In this document: piece after piece, positions 48,339 to 58,571 of the stretch
Layout of the letters: each line of letters opens with the position of its first letter
Position numbering within the stretch: position 1 is the first letter of the stretch
Assembly: GCA_037178855.1 (NCBI GenBank)
Contig: JASJZC010000002.1
Span: 4,278,001 to 4,342,000, forward strand
Source of the DNA: Oscheius sp. JU75
Lineage: Eukaryota; Nematoda; Chromadorea; Rhabditida; Rhabditidae
DNA: 64,000 nt
Reading direction: 5' to 3'
Program-made: the position numbers and the translations under genes
The notes under the pieces: generated by a model
The model's input: the letters and a program-made list of their open reading frames with translations, nothing else
Told to the model about the DNA's origin: nothing
The model's database searches: none

Positions 48339-50777
48339 TTAGGCAGACTTGCTGTTGCGAGAAATGCGGTTGAGGTATTGGACCAAATGCTTGCCGAAGT
48401 ACGAAAAGGATTCCTGAAACGGGCAAACTGTTCAAGAGAAACTGGAACTCACCGATACCAATGCGTTGCTGATGTCCTCGAACAGCACGGGCTTCTCGCC
48501 GGTTTTTTTAATGATGATCTTCACGAGTTGATCTATGGCCTGTTCGATGACTGTCAGTGGAGGTTCGACTACGTCTTTGTCTATCCTAAACTCCGTTTTA
48601 TTGTATTAGAAATAAGATAAACTGACATCCACTCGAGTCGCAGCAGCGACGGAGCTGTATCCATATAGTCGTCGTGTTTGATGGGAACGAGGTCGAAGAG
48701 CAGCTGGCCGAATTGCTCTAAAGCTGTGGTCAAGTTATGTGAAAGGAAGAACGGACCATTTTTGGGACTGGAGATTTGAAAGTTCAACCTGGCCTCGCGG
48801 AGAAGATAGTTAAAGAAGCCACGCATCGTCTTGCTCTCGCGAACCTTGCCCACAACCACCGCGATCGACGTCGTGTTTCTATGCTGCTGAAAGTGGCCGA
48901 TTAGCTCGTTGAAGAACTGAAAATGACTTGTAAAACGTGTAAAATGGAATTCATACAGGTTTATTCTGTGTGAAGCGTTTTCGGAACACCACTAAATTAT
49001 GTTCTTGGCCAACTTCTTTGCCAGCGAAATATTTAACCTTTGGAGGAATATAGCCGCTGAAAAGTATTGATTGGACGAGAAAAAAGAGAATAAGTACCGT
49101 GCTGGAGAGCTGAAAGCTCCTCTTCTTCTTTTGCTGACCACTCGGCCATTGCGTGTGTACTGTCGAGTCGATTCCGCCATCGTCTCCGTGGTCGACTGAC
49201 TTTCTGCTGCTCCCCGTTTTCTCGTTCCCCGTTTGTTTTTCGAATTGTCACGGAAGACCTATGATTTCACTAAAAATATAAGAAGAAGTAGGATAACTAA
49301 CTATGGGAGCGCTGGTACTCTGGATGACCTTCTTCATGACTCGCGGATCGAACTTACCAGTCTTTTTCCAGAAGTCGCGAGCCAATTTTCCCGGACACGC
49401 CTCCTTCTTATGTTGTCGCAGCTCGACGAGAAGTTGGCCCACGGAATCAGCCACACTTGTGACAGCCTTCTGCAATTTCAATCATGTCGATAACATAGAA
49501 AAGTAATGTACAGCGTTTCCACTGGTAATCTTCCCTTGAATGTCTTCTGGAACGAAAAGACGATTCATGAGAAACGTGTAGATTTTGTCGAGAAGTAGGC
49601 TTTCTGAACCTTTGAAGGTCACACTGAATGGCACCAGCTTTTGATAAGAAAACGCAAAAACAAGCCTCGTTTTAGAAGAATTTTGATCGGGTACAGCTTG
49701 AGTCGATTCCGAGATGATTCTATCCCAGCCGGCCATCGAAAGAGTGAGGAAGAATTGGTAAGGCTGCTTGCTGGTCGTTTTTCGGAATTTGCCTCCTATT
49801 TGCATCTGACTCTCGAGCTTCTTCGCCAACTCATGTATGAAAACCTTTTGATACTGGAGCAGATTCTTCTCGTCCTAAAGCTGTTGCAATCTTATGCAAA
49901 AAAACAAAGAACGTACGAGTGCTATTGGACGATCTCTGAAGTTGAAAGTAGGTGGCCAGCAAAATGGAGTCTCTCCTACGCGATCCACACCAAAAACTCT
50001 GAATCTCTTCTGAAAACCATTGATCCATGCGATTGTGACCGGAACTGACAATTGCTTTGTGATGAAGAGAAGGAACTTTCGAAAGATCGTAGAAGAGTTC
50101 CTTGAGCGGCACTAGCAGTGGAACTGCGTGTTCCTGTACGTTGACCAGCTGGCGCATCTTAAAGGGAGAATTAGGATGTTTTAGCGAAAACTAACCATTT
50201 CGAATTTGAAGCGATCTTCATTCAATTTCCACAGCTGGGCTTGGATCGTTGAAACAGACTCCAGGCCGCCGTGAATTTGCTCTAGACACTCGGTCATGTT
50301 CAGGACATTGACGACATAATCGGCCAATAAATTAGCAGCGGACTGTAAACGGAGTTTAGGGAAATAACCAAGGTAACCTCAATCTGCAGAAGAGAATGTT
50401 CGATTTGAAACTGGAACACGGTCCTCATTGCGGCGAAGAGCTTGATTGCCAAGTAGCTGTAGATTGTGGCCAAGTGAAGTGGACGGTCGTTCTCGAACTC
50501 GGCCGAGATCCAGTCCTTATGATTGGTGAAGTATATTCGATAAATATCTGAAGGAATATTAGCCAAGGTGAGGAAGATAGTGACTACATGGATGCGATTC
50601 GACTGTAAATGTCGTCTTCCATTTGAAGAGCAGACGGTCGAAGAAATTGACAAATGTACGGCCGGCATTCACGTACTTCGTCTCGCTGCTCGGGATTTGT
50701 GTCTGGAAAGTAGTATTTTTGGAATAAGGGGATAGACGAACCGCCTCCGGAAATCTTGAAAATGTTGCGGTCTCCAT
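48339..50777 (-). CDS. Unidentified large, mostly helical protein
   Basis: Not recognised. The start is METATFSRFPEA; about a dozen exons separated by roughly 40-nt introns join in frame to about 680 residues. The N-terminal half looks conserved and globular: NAGRTFVNFFDRLLFKWKTT, IYRIYFTNHKDWISAEFEND, LATIYSYLAIKLFAAMRTVF, LLVPLKELFYDLSKVPSLHH, FGVDRVGETPFCWPPTFNF. A basic linker follows (SKNKRGTRKRGAAESQST, VSKRRRGAFSSPARY), possibly a nuclear signal. The C-terminal part contains EHNLVVFRKRFTQNKPFFNE, VVVGKVRESKTMRGFF, TTALEQFGQLLFDLVPI and ends LVQYLNRISRNSKSA. It could be a highly diverged subunit of a chromatin, repair or trafficking complex; I could not place it. Confidence 0.65.
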
Positions 50778-51328
50778 CGTCCTCACACCGAGAGAGACGC
50801 TGCAATAAGACGTGTGTGTGATGAAAACCAAGAAGAACGGAGTATATAACAAAGCTGACAAGTCATGGCATGTCAAGCATTTAGTGGACAAGTCAGCTTT
50901 TGGGGGAACTTAGGCTGTTGGAGAAGTCGCCTGTTGTCAATGATAAGCAAAGACTAAGGGACGACGAAGCCGTCGTAGACTGCTGATTTACAGTAATAAA
51001 GGCTGAAAAGGATGGAATAAGCTACAATTTAGGAATGAAGTTTTTACTGTAGCTACACTATATCCCCTTTCAGTTGATGTGAGATGAGAGCGTCTTTGGC
51101 ACTTGTTTGAATTCTTCACTGGCTTTTCGTTTTTCTCCCTTCTTTCTTCTTTTTCTCCTTTCTCTTCCAGGTTTTTTTCCGCTACTGATTTGCACAGAGT
51201 GCCTGATACAATCAAAACGCTCCATTACGTAATTGCGTACAGTACCGCGAAAGTACTGCCCTTGAAATGTTTCCGCAAGTTCTTTACCCACTTTCCATGC
51301 AGAATGCTGCTGCTTTTTCAGTCAGCTC
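50778..51328. promoter_or_regulatory. Divergent region upstream of the 48-kb and 51-kb genes
   Basis: 551 bp between outward-facing starts. No coding exon is supported. It contains a short palindromic motif GACGACGAAGCCGTC near 50962, similar to others in the window, and ends in TTTTTCAG seven bases before the next gene's ATG. Confidence 0.45.
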
Positions 51329-53971
51329 ATGTTCAGCGACGAAGATTCGGATCCGTTCAGCAGAGAAGGTGCCGAAAGGAGCGTTGTCTGCAACAATATA
51401 GTGATACCGCCTTCGCCCACCATTATTATCCGCAAGTTTTGAGATTAATCGTTTATTGACGTAATTTTTTTTAGGAGAAACGCCACCAGAGACAGCCGTT
51501 CAACGAAAAAATGAAGTGCTATTCTCCGATGAAGAGGGTGTGTTGTCGCCAGAATTCAAATTCATAGTGTTCTTACAGATATATTTGATCACGTGAAAAA
51601 TAGACCTCGAGCGATGAAAAGAAGATCAAATACTGCGTATGACTCCTTCGACGATTCCTTTGAACAACAAAACGAGCCGAGGCCGCCCAAACGAAAGCCC
51701 TCACCAGATGTCGTCAGCGACTCCTTTGACGATTCTTTCGAGCAAAAAACCGAGCCGAAGCCACCTGGACGAAAAATTTCGCTCAACGATTCTTTTGATG
51801 ATGAGGTCGAACTCGTCACAAATCCCGCCGAACAGGTCAAAAATGGACCTGCAGTTGGACAACCATCGACGGAAGAAGCGCCGCTCTGTGATTCATTCGA
51901 CGCCTCTTTCGACAGACCAGTGGAATTCATGCCAGCTCCTGTCCAAGACGATTCATTTGATGACTCATGTGGAAATCTAGTTGCAGCAGCTGTGGAGGAG
52001 GATATTTTTGACCGAGGAGTCGTGCAAAATGCCGAAGGAGATGCGCTTCATCTCATCACATTGCGGTCAGATACGGAAATACGCGTTTCATTTGACGGTT
52101 CGGACGCAATTCGAACACCAAGAGCTGCGCGGGCCAATTCTTTCGACGGTTCCGACGAGAATAGAATCGCAGAAACTATGAGGAAAGATTCATTCGACGC
52201 CGACGACGAATCATTAGCCCGGAGTGTGCCAGTCCAACGGCATTCCATTCAACGTGTTGCAGAAGAATACTCTTCGATCGAGAAGGCGATGGAAGTCCTT
52301 GACGAATTGACGCAACAGGTACCTTTTTCTCTGTACCGTCTAACTTCTTTCCAGTTGAAATTAGCTGTCTCTTTGCAAAGAGATGCCGAAACGAGTCGAA
52401 ATTCTGGTCTTAATCTGTTTCCGTGTACGTTAGAGGTTCGTACTTTTTACGACTGACAGTCTACTACTTCAGGGTCGTCATCTCTCGTCCGGCTCACATC
52501 TTCTTCTTCTAAAAATTGAGAACAAATCGCAACATGATCTCCGTGGCTGGCAGCTGAGCATTTCTTCTGGAAGCGCTGACAAGACAACTCACGGTACTTT
52601 TGTGCTATCCTACCTTTACAATTTGCGAGAGGCGTCTGCGACACAAGTTAACTCTAATCTGGGATAACATTTGGCAAAGTTTGCGGTCAAGTATTACCTT
52701 AGATTAAAGTTGGCAAGACAAGTCAGGACAGTTCAAGTTGCAAAATTAGCATTGACAGTGCGTCACTCCGCCAGGAGCGGAAGAGCCTGAGATCTTCTGA
52801 TCATTTGAGCCATTTGTCTAAGTCAAGATAAAATAAAAAGAAACCTTTTTGGGTTGGCAAGTTACTGTTTTGATTGCTTTAACTGTAAAAAGAATGTTAT
52901 TGCTTTTGCTCCTTGGAGAGTTTTGTTCCTTGCTCAATAAAACGGCCGACCGGGCGGCAAAGCCGACTGTTCTAGTTCAAATGCCTAAAAGTCTCTGTGT
53001 GTTCTGAAGCCATTATTGCAATTAGTGTGCACTACTTTGTGCGCGCTCTAATTGCTGACAAGTCAAGTCAAAGCTGAGTCAGTTTGGGAGATAGCTACGT
53101 TGGGGGAACGTTGCTCCTGGGAGGGTAGCTCGACTGGAACAGCATCTACCTGTCACAAGTTCCAACGGGGCATGCTTGACTAATATTCTTCAAATTGTAG
53201 TAGGTAAATCACGATCTCTGGACCTTGGTCATGTTCCAGTCGGCGGGAAGAAACATCTTGAAGTGCTAACGTCCAGTCAAGCCTACGAGCCGTCGCTCTA
53301 CGAGATGGAACTCTACAGGTCTCAAACTTTTCTCATTTCCCCAGAATTTTTGTTCCAGAATCTTCGATATTGATGGCCACGGCTCAGCTTTCCGAATTCC
53401 CCTCGGCTGGACACTTTTCTCCTCTCTGAATCAGCTATCTCCACGTCAAGACGACGAAATGCTGGACATTAGAAGATTTGTGGGTACTTTTAATATCTTC
53501 CCCTACGTTCAATTTTTAGAACTCTACCTTCTGTGTTCCTATTGGACTGGTTCGTCTTCTTTGCGACGGGAACCTCGACGAGTATGCTTTCCTCACGCAT
53601 CTTCTGAAACCGTCCAATATCGAAGTTCTCTCCCAGGTATCCATCCCCCTTTCAGTCAGCCTTTGTAATAGTCATTCCGAGCCGATTACCCTTTCAGTCT
53701 CCCAAGAATCTCGTAACTTTGTCCTCAAAATCTCAGTCAAAGATCCACTTATCCGGCAAACCTTAAAACGTGATCTTCAATTGTATATTACTCTCTCGGT
53801 GTCCCAGTTACGTGATTGCCCTCAGTTGAATCAGATTGTTCTCGATTTCAGCACGATTGACCAATTGTATGAGTCTGTTGTTTCTTCTTTTTAATAAGAG
53901 TTTTAGTTTTCCCAATTCTTTGTATTGTTTCAAGATCTGCTGCAGCTCAGAGATCATTATTTGTCGCCTAG
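51329..53971 (+). CDS. Acidic protein with repeated SFDDSF (FxDxF-type) motifs
   Basis: Not recognised as a named family. The start MFSDEDSDPFSREGAE follows a TTTTTCAG acceptor. The N-terminal ~290 residues are disordered and contain repeated YDSFDDSFEQ, SDSFDDSFEQ, NDSFDDE, CDSFDASFDRP, DDSFDDSCG, VSFDGSD, NSFDGSD and DSFDADD units, spaced 20-45 residues. Two contain FDDSF, which fits the FxDxF class of AP-2 alpha-appendage ligands, and EDIFD occurs twice. The C-terminal part is folded: HLLLLKIENKSQHDLRGWQL, SRSLDLGHVPVGGKKHLEVL, IFDIDGHGSAFRIPLGWTLF, suggestive of a beta-sandwich. A 590-nt intron (about 52594-53195) hosts repeat R1. HTATIP2 follows after 161 bp, probably in one operon. The final exon (to 53971) is less certain. 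Confidence 0.65.
52606..53174 (+). repeat. Dispersed repeat R1, most complete copy (two halves)
   Basis: Bases 52606-52967 recur as the reverse complement at 59117-59460, sharing the outer end TATCCTACCTTTACAATTTG and the inner GGCGGCAAAGCCGAC. Bases 53016-53174 recur as the reverse complement at about 61755-61923, sharing GGAGATAGCTACGTTGGGGG and CGACTGGAACAGCATCTACC. Both halves lie together only here, inside one intron of the FxDxF-repeat gene. No coding capacity is seen; a nonautonomous transposable element is likely. Confidence 0.75.
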
Positions 53972-54132
53972 AGTGGAGGAGGGAGCAAGGATTATTGTTG
54001 GAGCGCGCAATTGTCATCACTACTCCGATTACAGCCTCCTTCATTGCTCTTTTTTTTTTGCTGTCTTCGTTCATTTCTTGGTTCTTCTTTTGGTAACGAT
54101 CGCTTTTTTCCACTTTTTTTTTTTTTACAGAA

Positions 54133-55007
54133 ATGGCCGCATTGAAAACTGCTTTTGTGATCGGAGCAACTGGAGCTGTTGGTCGAAAACTGGTGGACAA
54201 TCTGGTCGAGTCGAAACAGTTTTCCAAAGTCGTCCTCATTGGCCGCCGAAACGTCGATGATTTCCCTGCTTCTGACATTCTTGTGAGTCTATTTTTTCTT
54301 TTTCTTTTTCACAAAAATTCTTCAGGAGCAGAAGATAGTCGACTTTGACAACATCGAGAATCACGCCGATGACTTTAAAAATCTTGACATCGGCTTCTCG
54401 ACGATGGGAACCACTCGCGCCAAGGCTGGAGCTGTATGTTCTTCTTTTATTTAGGATATAGTCCAATTTTCAGGCCGACTACTACAAAATCGATCACGAT
54501 TATGTTGTAAACACGGCTAAGGTTGCAAAAAGCCAAGGCAGGTTGACTAGTTTCAGCCATTAATTCAGTTTCAGGTGTCAAGAGCTTCGTTTTCGTCACC
54601 TCGACCGGAGCCAACGAGAACTCGTGGTTTACATATCCCAAGCTGAAGGGAGAAATCGAGCGCGACATCCTGGCTCTCGGCTTCGAAAAGACTCTCATCG
54701 CTCGTCCTGGTTTTCTCGATGGGAGAGACGTTCCCGATGGAGGTAAGCTTTTTGATTTTTCGCCTATCAGTGTGTTCAGAGTGGAGATTCGCGGAGCAAG
54801 CGGCCAAAGTCTTCATTAAACCGCTTAAGTTCTTCTTCAAAGGTATCGCCGTCAACTGCGATGATGTGGCCAAGGTATTGTTCAAAACTTCGATGAGAAA
54901 AGTTACTTTAGGCGATGATAGTCGGAGCAGTCAATCCGGATCTGAAGGGCAAGCTCGTCTGGGAGAATGCCGAGCTGAAGGAGAAGGCCAAACTCTTCAA
55001 GGCCTAA
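54133..55007 (+). CDS. HTATIP2/TIP30-like NAD(P)-binding reductase
   Basis: Small atypical short-chain dehydrogenase; human TIP30 (HTATIP2) binds NADPH and has roles in nuclear import and endosome trafficking, with no settled substrate. Glycine motif VIGATGAVGRKLVDNL near the N-terminus, then FSKVVLIGRRNVDDFP, IGFSTMGTTRAKAGA, FVFVTSTGANE with the Ser of the catalytic triad, YPKLKGEIERDIL with the Tyr-x3-Lys pair, and ARPGFLDGRD. About 235 residues, as in the family. A long T-tract ending ACAG stands two bases before the ATG, 161 bp after the preceding stop, so it is probably SL2-spliced. AATAAA follows at 55033-55038. Confidence 0.92.
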
Positions 55008-55552
55008 CTGTTTGTACATATTTGCCAATTAGAATAAAGAGGGCATACGGAACCAAGGTTTATTACATAAGAGGAGAGGGCTGGCGGCCCGACCGGGGGT
55101 TGGCGCAGACTTGGACTACTTGCTGGACTAGGCGCCGATCAGACTGTTCTCGACTGGGCAAAATTCAAATCACAACGGAGGGGAGGGAGAGGAGGAGGAC
55201 AACAATCACAAAACAATAAATAAAGAGGAGGAGGGACGCGTCAATAGTACCAGATTTGAAAGAGAGAATTGAATGGGAAGAGAGAGACTCGCAAGGCAAA
55301 ATGCTGAGTTGTGTAGGAGGTGGAAATTGTGGGTGATACTATCTGACGCCCGGAACTCGAGACCCGATACCAAAGATCATTGAGACAGTTGCGCACGGGT
55401 TCACCTTGTGCCGAAGAATGAGGAGAAAGATTGTGTGAGAATTTTGAAGAGGAGATTGCTGTTTCTTGGACGAGGGACATATACACGGCAGCCCGTGGTA
55501 TAGGTCAGTCGTTCGGATGGTGTCTGACCACGTCGGACGGGCTGCCACTGCT
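55008..55552. other. Convergent 3' region of HTATIP2 and CNOT2
   Basis: 545 bp with two polyadenylation signals on opposite strands about 20 bp apart: AATAAA at 55033-55038 for HTATIP2 and TTTATT at 55059-55064 (AATAAA on the minus strand) for CNOT2. If used, the CNOT2 3' UTR would be about 490 nt, long for this window. Confidence 0.5.
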
Positions 55553-58500
55553 CTACGTGTTATGTCGTTGTTGTTGCTGCTGCTGTTGGGGAGCCTTGAT
55601 TCCCCCCACAGCGGATGGTTGTGTCGAACTGCCTGCCTGCACGAAACCAGGTACCATCGGCTTGTCGTCCAACTCCTTGTACTCTAGCTTCAGTTCTTTC
55701 GGGATCTGAAGGACAGTATTGTTAATAGGATTTGTAGTATTTAGATTGAGACCTAGTGGTTACAAAGAGTCAGCGCACGTATGAAGCTAAACATCAGTTA
55801 GATAGGTTCCCTCCCAAGACGTTGTTCTAGATGTCTCCATCTTCAGCGAATGAAACTATAGTGTAAAGAGACCTCAAATCATCTAATTTAATTATTCTTT
55901 TCAGATTGACTAGTAGTTTCTACGGCCAGGCCGTGTCAAAAAGTTTGGACTGGAACTGGCTCGTCTACTACATCAAAGAGGGTACTACACGCCGGACTCT
56001 TGATCGGCAGTTTGATAGCTCTAGAACTGTCAGCAAATGGAGGTCTTGAGATAACCCAAACAAGGTCTGAACATAAACAGAAAGTGTTCTGTTTATGTTC
56101 AGACCTTGTTAGGGTTATCTCAAAAATAACGGCTAACTACGAACCTTTCTCCATTGGAGAGGATCGAAGACGTTGTACTGTCCCTTCTCGTACGTCGTTG
56201 TCTGCTCTTTCGTCTGACCGTACTGGGATCGGGTCAACCACGTTCCTTCCGTCTTGTGATACCTCCAATCTCGGTTATATCTAAACTTTCTATTGAACAA
56301 GGAACAACAAAAACCCACAGTTCGTTCGCTGCTTGCATCTGGTAGAGTTCACCCGGGCAGTTGTAGAAGAGAAAGAAGAGCACGTCTTCCGAGAACTTGG
56401 ACATCTTTATCGTCGGCAACTTTTCCCTAATTTGACTCATCGTCAGGTACTCTTCCGGGACCTGAAACGGTACAGTTTGAGTCACGAAATTCCTTCTTGA
56501 ACTTGAAAATTTGTGTCAGGTCGAGTCTTGCCACTCTAACCTACTAGTGCCTTGTCTTGAAATATCACTTCTTCCACTCTACCAGGCGATTGTGCTCCAA
56601 TTTCTAGACCGAAACAAAATACTCGTTCCTTCATAGTGGTTTTGTGACTCAACTTATTCAAGGCTTCAGGCGTGAAAACCCTTTATGATATCACGAGTTC
56701 TGTTCTTTCTAATCCCAACTGGAGGTCTACTCTTTCAAATTGCTCGGGATTCAAATTCTTTATCCCCGAACTCTTGCCGCTTATCCCTATCTTTTCTCGA
56801 TAGCCCAGATACAAAGAAAACAAATGAGATACTCGTAAAAGTCCTACCTTGACATCGAGATCGATCGGCCTGATAGCTGTTCTCGAAAATGGCCCACTGA
56901 ATGTCGTGTAGAGATTTCGTCTGAAACTACAGGCTGTTTAATTGGCCATATTGACAGAGTGTCAACCAGAGATCATGCAAATTATGCTTTTAGACCACCC
57001 ATGTGAGGGATTTGCACACTTAAAACGAGACTTACTCCAGTTGGTTCAAGTTCAGACCGAGTAAAGTCAGATCCTCCCCGTTGGCCAGAGTACACAGATT
57101 TCTGTCGCCTCCTCCTCCTAATCGAACATTGGCTACCAGTCCGGCCATTCCGAACTGATCGGCCAACATACTCGGTGGAATGTTTGACACCTCGCCTGGA
57201 AATAGGAAATTATAAATCAGTCTTTGTTTGCCTAGGGAAACAAACAAGCAACTGATGTTTTGGAGAAGAGTTCTCTAATAAAACGCTAAAGGATTGAACT
57301 GTTTGTGTTAAATTATCGAAAGAATTGATTAGAGAAAAGAGACGCAAACGAACCGTTGGGACTGATCTTGATGCCGCCATGGTCGTCAGGCAGTTTGCCC
57401 AAAGAATCGTGTTGAAGCGGTCCAACTGCTGCCAGCATATCGGGCGCTTGGTTCAACTGAAAAATGTGAGCGTGAGTGTTGAAATATTATCGATTTCGTG
57501 ATGTCTCTCTCTTTTCCAAGCCAGCGAAACCCTGGGTTACGTTGCGCAAACACACCACTGCACCAACACAATTACAGTTTCTCCGAACTTTTTCCTCTTT
57601 TAGCTCGCTCCAAAAGTCTTGTAATTCCAAAACCAACCGAAAGAGAGGCGTTGAGATCAGAGGCACAGGCTACTGCTCCGGGCAGCGCGGGAAAGTCTTC
57701 GTTTTGGATTTGGAACTCCGGATTGTTGAGCGAGTCGTTGTTTCGCATAAGCGTCGCTGAAAACACACGTGTTTATTCATGCGAACGAGTTTCCGAGAAC
57801 CAGCAAGTAGCTCCTCATTTAACATTTTCTCCCCCTATTAACTCTCGCTCTGCATCTGTGGTTCATTGTGGTCAGCCCGGTTGTCCTTCGTGATAGGACC
57901 CGGGTTTTTCCGCGTGGACATTTTACTTGGCAAAGTATGATTTCCCAGTTATCATCTAACTTTTAGAGAATTCTATTGGAGAAACTATTTAAAAAGGACT
58001 AAAGAGGATGTACAATCTAACTGAACCTTGTAGCGGCAGTGCCTAACAAAAGAGCAAAAGGAAAGAAAGCGCACCATAGTTCCTGCTATGATTGAGTCCT
58101 TGCGGGTCTTTGAAGGGAAGAGGAGACTGTGACAACTGTGTGCCGAACGTCGAACTCGTCGTGGGCAACGGCGAAAATCCACCACTCGACGGCGTCCCTG
58201 GAAGAATCGACTGGTTATCTGGGTACCAGTCAGAGTCAGCTGTAGTTCAAACAGTTCTGATCTCTGAACGATGTAGTCCGTCTATTTTTCTAGGTCAGTC
58301 AGTTGGTCAACTAACAGCACTAACCAGAGAGAAGTCTTTTTTCTAGCTGGATAACCATTCCGACACACTATCAGAGATCTCAGAGACTCTCTAGGTATCA
58401 CAGATCTGCCAAAAGAGCCTGGCCCAAAAGCTGAGAGCAAAGAGTGCGAATTTGATTACCTCGGGCGCCGAGTGTTGGGAACTCGTTATCGTTGATAATG

Positions 58501-58571
58501 GTGTTGAGAGGGAGTAGGCTCGCAAATGAATGTTGGCTAGGAGGACGTCTGTCTGTTGCTGCCGAACTCAT
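55553..58571 (-). CDS. ntl-2: CCR4-NOT complex subunit 2 (CNOT2)
   Basis: Scaffold subunit of the CCR4-NOT deadenylase, pairing with CNOT3 on CNOT1 through its NOT box. The N-terminus (MSSAATDRRPPSQHSF, INDNEFPTLGARG) and middle are disordered; FQIQNEDFPALPG is the family's conserved segment. Next come ADQFGMAGLVANVR, LTLLGLNLNQLE and NRRNLYTTFSGPF-type sequence. The NOT box follows: PEEYLTMSQIREKLPTIKMS, DVLFFLFYNCPGELYQMQAA, YNRDWRYHKTEGTWLTRSQY, TYEKGQYNVFDPLQWRK and IPKELKLEYKELDDKPMVP. The tail ends in a Q-rich run and RHNT. The 5' exons between 57.8 and 58.6 kb are joined tentatively. The penultimate intron (about 440 nt) carries a 78-nt hairpin. Confidence 0.9.
56046..56123. repeat. 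Near-perfect 35-bp hairpin in a CNOT2 intron
   Basis: TTGAGATAACCC (56046-56057) pairs with GGGTTATCTCAA (56112-56123), and 56059-56080 (AACAAGGTCTGAACATAAAC...) pairs perfectly over 22 bp with 56089-56110. There is one A-A mismatch between the two blocks and an 8-base loop. A microRNA-like precursor, endogenous siRNA source or tiny foldback element are all possible. Confidence 0.85.
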
